Of a stretch of DNA of 64,000 nt, positions 10,690-21,312 are shown piece after piece. This DNA comes from Limnephilus marmoratus. Its lineage: Eukaryota > Arthropoda > Insecta > Trichoptera > Limnephilidae. Positions within the stretch are counted from its first letter, which is position 1. Each line of letters opens with the position of its first letter. The DNA lies in NCBI GenBank assembly GCA_917880885.1, contig OU862934.1, forward strand, positions 34,580,734 through 34,644,733, in the 5' to 3' direction. A program made the position numbers and the translations under genes. The notes beneath the pieces were generated by a model, which saw only the letters and a program-made list of their open reading frames with translations, searched no databases and was not told the DNA's origin.

Positions 10690-11060
10690 CAAATACTTTG
10701 GGGTGTGACATTATATTATATTAAACTAGCTGGTACCCGGCATGCGTTTCCGTTTCCCTTCCGCCTCCCCTTCCTCTCCCTTGTTCCCTTCTCCTCTCGC
10801 GTTCCCACTTTGCCTCCTTCACCTTCCCTCTCCCCACTCCACTCCTCCTTCCCCCGTCACGCAAACCCCCCTCCCGAGTTCCCCTACCCCCTCCCAAGTT
10901 CTCCTCCCCCCTCCCTAGTTCTTCTCCCCCCCTCCCGCGAACCTCCATTCCGAGTTCCCCTCCCCCCTCCCGCATTCCATACATTCAGTCCCGGTACATT
11001 CAGTTTTCAAACACATTGCGTGCCACCTATTGCAATTTTTTTAATACAAATTTCATAATG
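10690..11060 (+). mobile_element. Repeat with C/T-rich minisatellite, RTE 3'-UTR-like
   Basis: It opens with AACTAGCTGGTACCCGGCATG, like the CTAGCTGACCCG start of insect RTE-type 3' ends. About 220 bp of almost pure pyrimidine follows, then a tail with GTGCCACCTATTGCAATTTT. The same repeat lies inverted at 52029-52275. Apparent ORFs are simple-sequence artefacts. Confidence 0.55.
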
Positions 11061-11494
11061 CCAGAGCTCATCAGTAGTTTTATCCAAACCTTGTCCTGTC
11101 AATAACGAACACAAAGAAAAGATATATCCAATTTCGGCGATTCATTTTTATTTATATAGATGAAAAAGTGTTTTTTTTTTCATTTAACATATTTAATTAT
11201 ATCTTGTTTTTTGTTGTTGTTACTTTACATAATTATTGTTTTTGATTTGTGGAAAATGAGGGACATGTCATAATTTCGCTAAGGGTTAAATGTGAATAAT
11301 TTCTCTCATTCACATCTGAAATTTGTATGTTTTATTCTTTCTTATTGCTGTAAGTCCTCCATCACTGCACAAGCAAAATTTCCCCCCTGTAATGAGGAAT
11401 TCAAAAATATTGTAATGCTATTCATTACTTGAAAATGTTTGTCTTGAGTAAACAATGAATAGTGCATTAATAGTAATACAATTTTGTCTTCCAG
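11061..11494 (+). other. Intron upstream of the DHX35-like exon
   Basis: AT-rich sequence ending in a pyrimidine-rich acceptor, ATTTTGTCTTCCAG (11481-11494). No earlier exon was recognised. Confidence 0.6.
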
Positions 11495-11727
11495 ATGACC
11501 TTGAAGACCTGGTGTTACCCATCACGGATGACCTGTCCCTCGGCCCCGATCGCCCCCTGGCCCCCGCAGTGCTGTACAACCGCCACTCTGGGCTGGACTT
11601 GCAGACGCAGCGAGCGCGCTTGCCCATCGCCCGCCGCCGTGACCATCTCTTGTATCTGTTGCAGAGGCATCAGACGGTGGTGGTAATTGGAGAGACGGGA
11701 AGTGGAAAGAGCACGCAAATACCTCAG
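11495..11727 (+). CDS. DHX35: DEAH-box RNA helicase exon, probable DHX35
   Basis: An internal exon runs between acceptor TCTTCCAG (ending 11494, phase 1) and donor CAG|GTAGGA (11728, phase 0). It translates to about 78 residues. The end holds helicase motif I (Walker A), GETGSGKSTQIPQ. It is preceded by a QRARLP..RRRDHLLYLLQ..QTVVVIG block, the arrangement at the start of the DEAH helicase core. GKST (instead of the commoner GKTT) and the preceding LYN.HSGLDLQ.QR segment fit DHX35, a helicase found in spliceosomal C complexes. The exon is GC-rich in an AT-rich setting, as expected for constrained coding sequence. The acidic N-terminal stretch (DDLEDLVLPITDD) is not typical of vertebrate DHX35. 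Following exons were not recognised and are probably beyond long introns filled by the repeats described here. Confidence 0.8.
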
Positions 11728-12439
11728 GTAGGATTAATTTTTATTTATTATATTTTTTAAACCTTTATTCTGTGCAGAGAAAAGGGCTGTCCTTTTGATA
11801 GATAGTCCCATCTTAACCCTTCGAATAATAAGAAAATAATTTTCTGTCAACTTTTGCCTGTCAAAGTTTGCGCGCAAAATTCCTGGTTCTTCCCACGCAT
11901 TTTAAATGTTCCTATTTATTAGTTTTTTTTAACGCTTTTGCAAAAATAAAAATTGTTCTAAAATTTAGATAAAATAATCTTTCTGATATGTTTATTAGAA
12001 ATCAAAATTTTTGTTTATAAATATTAAAATTTTAATATTGGAAATGCAAATTGGCTAAAAAATGCATACCTGCGAATATTTGAATTAAAGTAATTAAAAT
12101 AGAATAAACTTCAAATTTTAAATTCAGATTCCTTTTCTAAACAAAATTTTTAATAAAACTGTCACCTCACTTTTTATCACTTTCATACAATTTTATTTTA
12201 AAATTAAATGTGGGTTACGGCACAAATAGGCCCAAAATCAAACCGTCACTTTTGATCAGGTTTGTAAAATATCTAAACAACCTAGCTCATATAATTCTAA
12301 GACAATGAGAAGCATTATTTCTTTCTGTTTCTAACATAAAAGAAATCACAAATATTCGCGTTACAGAAAGAGAGATATCTAACTTTTAATAATGCACGGT
12401 CGCTCTGGGACAATCTGGGTCTCCTGTTATTATAACGGC
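11728..12439 (+). other. Intron downstream of the DHX35-like exon
   Basis: AT-rich, no coding signal. GGGACAA.YTGGGTCTCCTGT occurs twice (about 12406 and 12448), a short direct repeat next to the LINE fragment. Confidence 0.5.
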
Positions 12440-13290
12440 ATATGATGTTTTGGGACAACTTGGGTCTCCTGTGATTAAACGGGTTAACAAACGAACTGCA
12501 ATCTTTAGAGCACAGTCAACAGATAGTATGCTCTCCTTATTCTACCGGTATTTCAATGGAAAATACTCCGAGGAAATAGCATCATTGATCACTTCGGAAC
12601 AAGTGCATAGTCGGGAAAAATGCCAAATGCGTACCCAACACTTGTACACGGTTGACATTTGTTGGGTCGTTTCTACGACTCGTTCTTTAAGTTCAAAAGC
12701 TTAGTAGAATGATTTGCTGGCCTCTGTGTTTCCTCCCTCCTTTTTTTTTCTTTTTTTTAACATGAATACCGCACAAGAGTCCGAACTGCTCTTGTCTGGA
12801 GCCAGTGGGATTATGGCATCCCCAACTGGGGTATGTTGCGAAACTGAAGGTAGTGGGGAGGGGAAGGAGATAGGGAAGAGGAAGGTGGGGAAGTAACTGG
12901 CTATTCAGATCTGGTCACCAAACACGGCTAAAGCCATTTCAAGCAAAGTTACAATTCTGAATGGTGGTCTTACACCAGGGCGATACTGAGAGTATCTTCC
13001 ACTCTGGAACGTGCCGCAAATATACTATATATTATTTTAAATGAATAAATTGTGAAATAACACAAATTAATCAAATAAAATTTATTTGCCACGTCGGGAT
13101 TCGATCCCGTGACCTTCGGAGTGCGAGTCAAGAGCCTTCCCGCTGGACTACGCCGGCCGTCAACACATAGGTCTCTTCAAGGCTCATGTTCACTTTTTCC
13201 TCTCCTCAAAAAGACCCTCCATACAGCATCCCCAAAGATGACAAAGGCTTAGGAGAAATTATTTTCTCAAGGCCTCCTGTGTTGATTAAA
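12440..13290 (+). pseudogene. LINE-J (Jockey-like) 3' end split by SINE-A
   Basis: 12470-12740 translates to the RT C-terminal region seen again at 44425 and 54390: KRTAIFRAQS, then VSTTRSL and a FDDLLASVFPPS-like end broken by small changes. The frame is then interrupted by SINE-A (12741-13160, opposite strand). LINE sequence resumes at 13166 with CTCTTCAAGGCTCATGTTC and ends with the tail CATACAGCATCCCC...GGCCTCCTGTGTTG. Confidence 0.7.
12741..13160 (-). mobile_element. SINE-A, full length, in LINE-J
   Basis: On the minus strand it starts with a tRNA-like head (GGCGTAGTCCAGCGGGAAGG, B box GGGATCGAATCCC) and ends at an oligo-A tail seen as T-runs at 12741-12758. Confidence 0.85.
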
Positions 13291-13598
13291 ATGGATCCAA
13301 TTTATGTGGTTTAATGAAAATGGTGGTACATTTTTCATTTTTTATTAAATTTACACTGCTTATTTCTAACTTATTACACACATAACTTAACATTTTTCAT
13401 TAAATACTTAATCTAGATATATTTTTAATTTCACTCTGAAGTTAGCTATACATTTTGATTATTATTTTTAATTGTAAAACTAACGTTTTTAAGACAAGAT
13501 TTTTTATGCATAGCACAAAGGGTAACAATTATTATAAGCAATAATTATCAGCCTGAAACACTCATCCACATTGAAAAATCTTCCGAGAAAAGATACAT

Positions 13599-13670
13599 GA
13601 CGCCAACGGGACTTGAACCCGTGTCCTCTCGATTGCCGGTCGATTGCTCTGACCACTGAGCTATGGCGGC
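13599..13670 (-). tRNA. tRNA-like pseudogene, left palindrome arm
   Basis: Mirror copy of the sequence at 14160-14231; same cloverleaf and same defects. Confidence 0.5.
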
Positions 13671-14159
13671 TTATCTCGTACCCGCCAAATGATTCAATAT
13701 ATGCTAGTGTTTCATTCGACAATTACTGCTTATTATATTTTTTCCACCTGAAAACAACCAACTTTATTTTTGCGAGAGAAACATTGTAAGTGTTAAATCC
13801 CTCGCTAGGTGGCGTCGAGACAAATTATGTCTTCATTTATTGGGGAAATACTTAAACTTGTCAAATATTAATTATTATTTTTAATTGTAAAACTAACGTT
13901 TTTAAGACAAGATTTTTTATGCATAGCACAAAGGGTAACAATTATTATAAGCAATAACAATAATAACAATTATTATAAGTATTTCCCCAATAAATGAAGA
14001 CATAATTTGTCTCGACGCCACCTAGCGAGGGATTTAACACTTACAATGTTTCTCTCGCAAAAATAAAGTTGGTTGTTTTCAGGTGGAAAAAATATAATAA
14101 GCAGTAATTGTCGAATGAAACACTAGCATATATTGAATCATTTGGCGGGTACGAGATAA

Positions 14160-14231
14160 GCCGCCATAGCTCAGTGGTCAGAGCAATCGACCGGCAATCG
14201 AGAGGACACGGGTTCAAGTCCCGTTGGCGTC
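14160..14231 (+). tRNA. tRNA-like sequence, right palindrome arm
   Basis: 72 nt form a cloverleaf: acceptor GCCGCCA/TGGCGTC (one mismatch), D arm GCTC..GAGC, T arm ACGGG/CCCGT with loop TTCAAGT. The 7-nt anticodon loop CCGGCAA would present GGC (Ala), but position 33 is C instead of the invariant U and the outer anticodon-stem pair is A-G. It is better read as a tRNA-derived pseudogene or SINE head than as a working tRNA gene. Confidence 0.5.
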
Positions 14232-14317
14232 ATGTATCTTTTCTCGGAAGATTTTTCAATGTGGATGAGTGTTTCAGGCTGATAATTATTGCTTATAATA
14301 ATTGTTATACATTTTGA

Positions 14318-15299
14318 TGCCTTTTTACATGTTATGTTCACACAATCAGAATATCTCCAACACATCTTGGAAGGAGATTTCTCTTAGAGAAGAAATAAAG
14401 TTCTTTGGTTAATCTGAGGTTTATTAATATTTCGTGTATTACAAGTTTGACTGCAAGTAGTCGACTTACCTAGAAGCTAGCTGGATTAGATCTGATATAT
14501 GTATGCCGTGTTTGTGTGAGCTCTTCACCTCGGCCTTCGGCTCTCTGGGGCACTACCACCTAACTACCCTCCATCTAGCCGCCATCTTGTGGACTTTCGG
14601 AAAAGCTCTTAGCGCTGCCGTCTATGTGCGAATCATGGAAGCTTTTACTAACTCAACTATCTAACAATGCACTACACAAATCTGTGTTTTTGATTAGTTC
14701 AAATTTTTTAGTGCAATGTTTTTTTTCTGCTTAGTGTTAGCTTAGTGTGTGAAAGTCTTTATTGCAATGTAGTTTGACTCTAAAGTAAGTTGGAATACCC
14801 CAGGCATTTTATAATTACAAAGACTAGGAGTCAGACTATGGTTGTAGCTTTGCTGAAGAATTATACTGACGAGGTGCAGACAAATGACAACATGTCCATT
14901 ACGTGGATTTCATTTATTGATGGAGTAAATAAAATCACCTTACCGGTCCCAACCGAAATACCTATTTCGCAGTCTAAGTATAGTTATAATTACATTTATT
15001 TTGCATTATGGGTTTATCATTTGTTGAATTTGAATCTGTATTATATTTTTTTTAAATTGCTGCTTAGTTCTGTTTTTTTTCTTCTTCTTAAATACTCTAG
15101 TTTGCATTCAGTTAGTTTTATGTTTCTAAATACCTATTTGTGATCATTAATAATAATTGGTCTGTTTTTTGTCATCCTTTTGTGTTTATTTGTTATTAAG
15201 ACTGTTTATGTTCCTTAAATAAATAAATTAATACAATCAAGTTCTTAAGTACTGAATTACCTGAGCTCAAATTAAGTCTTATTTTGTAAAAATCCCTCG
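14318..15299. other. Unassigned AT-rich sequence
   Basis: No gene recognised. The segment 14370-14700 has a mixed-GC character unlike its surroundings and could be a solo terminal repeat, but no second copy exists in the window. A 117-codon ORF at 14790-15143 has no recognisable features. Confidence 0.35.
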
Positions 15300-16450
15300 T
15301 CCCACTACTATAGCTGTTGAGTTCTGACCTTCTTGAACTCCAATATTATGGCATAGAATTTAGTGTAAACTCCATCGCCCTCTGTTGAACTCGTAAGCAT
15401 CATCACCGTCGTCATCCAGAGAATAGTATCTTCTTCTTCTTGTTGTTTACTGCGGCCCGGAACAGCTCCACGGTAGACTGGCCAAACCACTGTCTCAGCT
15501 TTTTCAGCCATGAGGGCCCCGTCTTCCGGAAATCTTTCCCTGCATTATGAGATGCAAGATCTCATACTTCTCTGGATGTCTCATCACATGTCCAAGATAT
15601 TGAAGTTTTCGGATTTTTATAATTTTAATTACTTCCTTTTCTTTATTCATCCGAACCATAACATCTTCATTTGTAACCCTGTCCATCCAGCTTATTTTAA
15701 GTATTCTTCTGTAGATCCACATCTCGAATACCTCAAGTCACCTAATTAGTTCTTCAGTAAGCGTCCATGCTTCCATTCCATAAAATAATATCAAAAACAC
15801 ATAGCATCTGACCATTCGCATTCATAATCCAAGGTTGAGATCATGATTGCAGAACATTTTTTTCATGCGGATAAAGGTTGCACGTGCTTGCTCAATGCGG
15901 CGTTTGATTTCAACTGAAGGATCCCATCTATCATTTACATTGCAGCCCAAGTATACAATACTGTGTACCTTTTCTAGTTTTGTTCCAGCAATATATATTC
16001 ATCCAATGCGTTATTTTTGCTTATTGCATGTATTTTGTTTTATTTATATTCAGTTCTAGCCCAAAATTCTCACAAGTTTTCTGATTCAGCAAAAGTTGTA
16101 AATCCTCAATGTTACTTGTTAGAAGTACTATATCATCTGCATAGTGCCGGTTGTTCAGAATCTTCCCATTTATAACAAGTCCTTGAGTAGCTTCTTGCAG
16201 AGCTTCATTGAATATTTCTTCTGAATATAAGTTGAACAGCATAGGTGAAAGAATACAACCCTGTCGCACGCCTCTCTTTATTTCTACTTTGTCTGTTAGA
16301 CATTGCTCTACTCTTACTGCTCCTTTCTTGTTCCAATAAAGATTACCTATTATCCTTATATCTTTATCGTCTATCCCGGAGGATTTCAGAATTTGAATCA
16401 TTTTGTCATGTCTAATTCTCGAGAATAGTATAAATCAGCACATTGAACAA
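15300..16450 (-). pseudogene. RTE/CR1-type LINE ORF2 fragment
   Basis: The minus strand from about 16440 encodes a reverse transcriptase palm: RIRHDKMIQ, then GVRQGCILSPMLFNLYSEEIF and the catalytic box YADDIVLL (about 16125-16155). After a region with stops and frameshifts it continues with the C-terminal block RILKISWMDRVTNEDV, KLQYLGHVMRH and GKISGRRGP (15722-15504). It then runs to a short 3' UTR ending near 15300. Endonuclease and N-terminal half are missing (5' truncation). A second 3'-UTR copy lies at 19677-19775. Confidence 0.85.
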
Positions 16451-16910
16451 AAAGAATTTTATCTGACTCCCTACTGGATATTTTTCTTCATTTTGAATGA
16501 TCTGTCTAAATTGACCATCTTAGTTAATTAAATAAAACTGAATAGTCGTGTTTTCTCGTTCTATTTGATTCGTTGTTTCAGGTTTCTTTTCTAAATATTT
16601 ATTTATATTAACAATAAGTCTTATTAATGACTATACCACATTAAATAAATTGCAACTAATAATTCATTAATCAACTCAACTCCATTGATTAATAGGCGCA
16701 ATATTTTAAACCTGATAACAAATACATTCTACTGATATAACAAATAGCTTTCAATTGACTCGTGATTATGATTCATGAAAAATTACTTATTACTCAAAAC
16801 TAATTACATGTAATCAAGAATAATTTATTATCCATGATATTTAAAAAAACATTGTAGGAATATTGGTTTAATGCATTTTTTCCTAATTTTGAAGTAATAT
16901 TTTTACTATT
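16451..16910. other. AT-rich spacer
   Basis: Nothing recognisable beyond simple AT-rich sequence. Confidence 0.4.
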
Positions 16911-17753
16911 TTTTTTTACATCAGCTCAACACGGGAGGTACTGAGGAAAATAATTTCTCTCAGAGCCTATGTCAGGCTTAGGGATGCTGTGTGGAGGTTT
17001 TTTTTAAAGGAAACGAATGAGAGGAAGATCTGGGAAAGGAAAAGGTATGAGAATGGTTAGGAATCTAGGGTCAGTATGTCCAAGATTGACGGATGTATGA
17101 ATCTATCCGTCCCATTGCGATGCAAGGCAATGGGTCAAAAGAGTTTTTCTGGATAATAATAACTGTACCCGAGAAGCATACGGATGCAAGTCCAAAAAGG
17201 TAAATGTTCAGGAGACCCAAAAAACTATTTTTTCTGTAACTATGGTCTAATAACTTTTTCGGATATCCATGCTGAAAGATAACCAAAAAGTAGGTATTTA
17301 TGAAATCAATTAGTTTTGTTTTAAAAACGAGCAAATAAAACGAAATATTTTAAATGTAAAGTCTTTAAAAATATTGTTTAAAAAAAAATCGCTGACTTGA
17401 GTCAAACAAAAACACGGACTTGAGCCCTTCTGCTTCTAAATGAAATGAAATATTTTATTATTACATGCGATGTATTACGAAAGGATCAATGTTTGAAAAT
17501 TGTTTACTTCCATAGAAAGCGTAGTAGTAATGTTAGAGGCAGAAGGATGCAAATGGATTTGAGTTATAATACTCAAATTGCAACTAAATCATAAAGATGC
17601 AAGTCCAAGTACATCTTTCTGCTTCTAAGATAGTTGTTGTGTCAAAGGTAGGTCATCCGTACATTTTAGAAAATCCTATTTTTCTTTCATGATAAGACCT
17701 GTTCTTTCTGCCACTGATAAACATGATAATTTACTTTAAGTCTGCATCAAAAA

Positions 17754-18155
17754 CCTCCGTAGTCCAGTGGCTAAGACTCTTGACTCACATTCCGGAGGTT
17801 GCGGGTTCGAACCCGGCATGCGCAAATAAATTTTATTTGATTAATTTGTGTTATTTCACAATTAATTAATTAAAAATAATATATAGTATATTTGCGGCAT
17901 GTTCCAGAGTGGAAGATACTATCAGTATCGACCTGGTGTAAGACCACCATTCAGAATTGAAACGTTGCTTGAAAATGGCTTTAGCCGTGTTTAGTGACCA
18001 GATCTGAATAGCCAGGTACTTCCCAACCTTCCTCTTCCCCACCTCCTTCCCCTCCCCGCTACCTTCAGCCTCACAACATACCCCAATTGGGGATGCCATA
18101 GTCTCACTGGCTCCAGACGGGAGCAGTTGAGATTCTTGTGCGGTATTCATTGTAA
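17754..18155 (+). mobile_element. SINE-A, full length, good pol III boxes
   Basis: The head contains TAGTCCAGTGGCTAAGACTC (A-box region) and an excellent B box GGGTTCGAACCC. It is very similar to the copy at 45683-46103, so these two belong to one young subfamily. Confidence 0.9.
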
Positions 18156-18221
18156 TTACTTTGTGGTTAGACATTATATTATAAAAATAAAACAAACACT
18201 TTGTATTTAACCACGAATTTA

Positions 18222-18280
18222 TTATTTTATATATCAACCGGTTTCGCTATAACCTAGCTTCTTCAGGATATAATAATAAC
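18222..18280 (-). ncRNA. Hammerhead ribozyme-like motif of a Penelope-like element
   Basis: Minus-strand order: stem I strand TATATC, core CTGAAGA, stem II GCTA/TAGC, core GAAA, palindromic CCGG (minimal stem III, expected to work as a dimer), TT at the presumed cleavage site, then GATATA closing stem I. It deviates from the canonical core by one extra A between CTGAAGA and stem II. Penelope-like elements are known to carry hammerheads in this position. Confidence 0.55.
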
Positions 18281-18413
18281 TAAATATTAAGACAGAGTGA
18301 TCAGGTATATATAATGAGCGACAGAGGGAGAAAGAACATATTTAGACAGAGACAAAGTATTTGAAAGCGGTACAATAGATAATCAATTAGAGGGAGGGAG
18401 ACAACAATGCATA

Positions 18414-18863
18414 TCAAGGACTGGGATGGATTGAAGGGAACAAGTTAACGATAGATAAATTTATTTGATTATTTAGTAGGAATTCTGACATATTAGTATT
18501 TAAAGATTTTCTTATTTCTAAGGCTTCTAGGTTATCTGATCTAATACCAATACTGTTTTTATGTAACATGCACGTTCCTGAAATTTTATTAAAACTGTGG
18601 TCTGCTGAGATTAAGTGATTTGCAAGCTCAGAGAAGCCCTTTCCATTCAAACAGCGTAAATGTTCCGTTACCCTAATATTGACATTTCGTGCTGTTTTAC
18701 CAATATAAAAAGCGGGGCAATCATTACAGGTAAGTTTATAGATACCCGAATGAGATAAACTATCTTCTTTATCTTTAGTATTGATTAAAAATTTTCCGAG
18801 GTTATTATTTGTGTAAAAGGCCGGTTTGATGTCTACAGGAAGGTTCTTAACGCTTAGTTTATA
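18414..18863 (-). pseudogene. Penelope-like GIY-YIG endonuclease fragment
   Basis: A continuous frame of about 148 codons contains HSGIYKLTCNDCPAFYIGKT followed by an R..EH segment. These are the GIY and YIG motifs, the paired cysteines in front, and the helix with conserved R and E of the C-terminal endonuclease that nicks DNA for target-primed reverse transcription in Penelope-like elements. The reverse transcriptase domain is missing because of 5' truncation. The frame is intact to its stop. Confidence 0.85.
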
Positions 18864-19240
18864 TATAAAATAATAAATTCGTGGTTAAATACAAAGTGTT
18901 TGTTTTATTTTTTATAAAAACTCATTTCTTCAAATTTTGGACTGGCATCCATATGCTTCTCGGGTAAAGATAATAACGTTATATTTATATAGCGCAGTTT
19001 TGTGCCATTTCACAGGAGAGGTCAAAAGGTCTTTCTCAATCAGTCCCTCCAATTCCTGCCCGCCATACAGTAGGTGGGTAGACGTATCCGCCGCCAAGAT
19101 ATAGACAAACCTCACCCCATGAACCAGAGCACCCCGGTTAAGTCACCATACGTAGCGAACCACTTGGGGTGACCTATGGGAGAGGTGCTGGTTATCCAAT
19201 AAATGGTAGTGGGGGCGGCGATGACCACACCGGCTTCTAA

Positions 19241-19490
19241 AATTTAAATTGAAAATTCCAACCTACTTCCAACAATTTCTTGATTATTGTTTTGTTATCT
19301 AGATAAATTTGACAATTTTCAACAAATGTGATGTGGATTCACCAGTTTTCCACTTAACCCTTGATTTACCCGGTGACTTCGTACATACACAATTTACCTT
19401 GTGGAGTCCCCAGGACTCCCGGAAATAAAATCGTAATGTAAAGAATGTTGCAATGCCAAATACATTGTTTCTCCTTGAGTTACCTTTCCC
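19241..19490. other. Unassigned sequence
   Basis: No gene seen. ATGTGATGTGGATTCACCAG at about 19328 resembles the end of the TCCGG MITE family (63046-63427). Confidence 0.3.
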
Positions 19491-19680
19491 GTGCGTCCCC
19501 GTTCCCCTCCCGCATACCCTTTCTAGGTAGTGTCACCCGGGGATAGTGTTCTAATAGCTTCCCAACAATAAAAGAATTTTTCAAATCGGTTCAGTAGTTT
19601 CGGAGTCTATTCAATGCAAACAAACAAACAATCAAATCTTTCCTCTTTATAATATTATTATTAGCATAGATAATCTCACT
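19490..19680 (+). mobile_element. RTE-type LINE 3' end fragment
   Basis: Contains AAATCGGTTCAGTAGTTTCG, CAAACAAACAAACAATC and CTCTTTATAATATTA in the order typical of insect RTE-clade 3' UTRs. Confidence 0.65.
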
Positions 19681-19775
19681 ACTATAGCTGTTGAATTTTG
19701 TTGTCTGTTAAACTTCAATATTGTAGCATAGAATTTAGTGTAAACTTCATCGCCCTCTGTTGAACTCCGTAAGAA
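19677..19775 (+). mobile_element. 3'-UTR copy of the 15300-16450 LINE, inverted
   Basis: Shares CATAGAATTTAGTGTAAAC and CATCGCCCTCTGTTGAACTC with 15345-15400 and likewise includes ACTACTATAGCTGTTGA. Confidence 0.75.
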
Positions 19776-19839
19776 AGCACATGGACACCGTGTATATTAT
19801 ATACATAATGAACAATTTAAATAAAATTAAAAATGAATA

Positions 19840-19935
19840 TGTTTATTTACGAGTTGGCCGGGTTCCAAACCCTTGACCTCCGGGTCTCTGGTCTCTACGG
19901 ACACATGTGTTTGTTATTGTTCTGTTGGATATGTC
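19840..19935 (-). mobile_element. tRNA-like SINE head fragment
   Basis: On the minus strand there is a tRNA-like stretch ending in a B-box-like GGTTTGGAACCC, followed by AATAAACATATTC. Only one copy is visible. Confidence 0.35.
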
Positions 19936-20202
19936 ACAAGAACCACTAAATCAGGTTTTCTTATCAACTCCCTACACTATAATACACTATCAGAATGCTA
20001 ATGAAGTCATCATTTTATTCTTACAATGAAGTTTTTTGACCCAAACCAAAGGTTCTCAAAATTTTACTAATAATTTTTATATTTTTAGAAAAACTTGATG
20101 GGTAAAACCTCAAATTGTAATAATTCAATCATTGAAGACAATATTAGCGACTCTCAAATAAAAAAATTGAAACAAAACAAAACATTTTTTTTTTGTAAAT
20201 TC

Positions 20203-20452
20203 CTCACAAGAATCCAGAATCCGGACGTCATCCAGAGTGCCGTCTGAAGCCAATGAGACTATGGCATTCCCAATTGGGGTATGTTTGAGGCTAAAGGCAG
20301 TGGGGAGGGAAAGGAGATATGTAATAGGAAGGTGGGGAAGCACCTGGCTATTCAGATCTGGTCACCAAACATGCTAAAGCCATTTCAAGCAACGTTTCAA
20401 TTCTGAATGGTAGTCTTACACCAGGGCGATACTGAGAGTATCTTCCACCTTC
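20203..20452 (-). mobile_element. SINE-A, head missing
   Basis: Body and tail of SINE-A on the minus strand. It lacks the tRNA-like head, as expected from 5' truncation. Confidence 0.8.
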
Positions 20453-21109
20453 TTCAAACACACTACAAAATACGGCATAAAATCTCTTAACTATTTTGGC
20501 TACACACTAAAATTTGCTTCGTGTTTTGTTATTTTTTATAAATTTTGTTTGTTTTGTAGAAGTAATATAAAAAAATATTATTTTTTCACATACTTTAATT
20601 ATTGTTTTATTTTTTTAATTTAACACATATTACCTGTCTGAATAAGTGTAAAAAATAAGCCAAATAAGAGTGAACAATCGATTTTTAACATGTCTAAAAA
20701 AGTTTCGGTAACGACCGAAACTGAGACAGACACCGAATATTCGGTTTCGGTGGAAAGCCCTGTTTCGGTCAGACACTAGTAATTACTCTTTCCGACTATA
20801 TAATAAAACGTTGTTTTATTTTTAGACTCTTAAATGGAAATTTAAAGCTCCATAACTCATTACGTAAATGACGTCGCGAAATGAATGTCTAAATTCCAGA
20901 CAGAAATAAACAAACTGCAGATTTCACCGCTTGAGTTTTGGTTGTGAGATCTAGTGTCATGAAATTTGGAGGAATAAAAAGGAGGTGTTGAAGTTGCATG
21001 ATTCTGAGTTGTCTGGTCACCTTTCGATATACCCAAATTTTTTCCTAAATTTCGTGTTACTTTGTTGTAAATTGGACGCAAGTCCGTTAATAAATACATA
21101 AATAAATAC
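20453..21109. other. AT-rich spacer
   Basis: No gene recognised. At 20700-20775 several CCGAAAC/GTTTCGG segments form an imperfect hairpin, possibly an element end. Confidence 0.35.
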
Positions 21110-21312
21110 CATCACCTCCTTTGGATAGGGTTCTAACAGACATTTTTTTTTTTCAAAAATGACATTTGAATGCCAAAGCATTTGTTACCAAAATAATTTT
21201 CAGAACCATCTGTGTGTTACTTCTGTATGACAAAGTTCTAACATCAAGCATTTTAAATATTAATATTTTAATTATGTTCTAAAATCACTTCCACTCTCTA
21301 TATTGATGGTAC

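Larger units (their letters stand above)
13523..14307. repeat. 331-bp-arm palindrome with 123-bp spacer
   Basis: The left arm 13523-13853 and right arm 13977-14307 have equal length, and I found no mismatch between one arm and the reverse complement of the other. The spacer contains a direct copy of about 88 bp that also lies just left of and into the left arm (13459-13547 versus 13867-13955). TATACATTTTGAT flanks both outer sides. Each arm holds one tRNA-like sequence and an identical 69-72 codon chance ORF. Confidence 0.92.
18171..18920 (-). mobile_element. Penelope-like element, 5'-truncated, with inverted end
   Basis: Both ends carry the same ~60-bp sequence inverted (18173-18235 and 18861-18920, containing TTGTATTTAACCACGAATTT). 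Between them lie a GIY-YIG coding fragment and a hammerhead-like motif. An inverted piece of its own 3' end attached at the truncated 5' side is a recognised hallmark of Penelope-like insertions. Confidence 0.75.
17154..19014. mobile_element. Composite insertion with inverted ends
   Basis: Near both ends is an inverted copy of ACCCGAGAAGCATA-GGATG (17165-17190 and complement at about 18945-18968). The interior contains repeated GGATGCAAGTCC-like motifs, a SINE-A and a Penelope-like fragment. About 45 bp outside the right inverted repeat (ATATAGCGCAGTTTTGTG...) is also foreign to SINE-B; a similar motif is inserted in another SINE-B at about 50490-50525. Confidence 0.5.
16911..19240 (-). mobile_element. 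SINE-B split by a 1.86-kb insertion
   Basis: The 3' half (16911-17153) and 5' half (19015-19240) of one minus-strand SINE-B copy join seamlessly in the family consensus at TCTGGA/GGAGAGG. Everything between is inserted. Confidence 0.75.

Noticed and set aside
10705..11058. Proline/serine-rich 117-codon ORF
   Set aside because: It is the translation of a pyrimidine minisatellite in a repeat that recurs at 52029-52275.
14160..14231. Functional tRNA-Ala(GGC)
   Set aside because: C at position 33, mismatches in acceptor and anticodon stems, and placement in a repeat argue for a pseudogene, though this cannot be settled without tRNAscan.
13504..14317. Two identical ORFs of about 70 codons
   Set aside because: They cross tRNA-like sequence within palindrome arms; RQSRGHGFKSRW-type peptides are known read-through of tRNA genes or SINEs.
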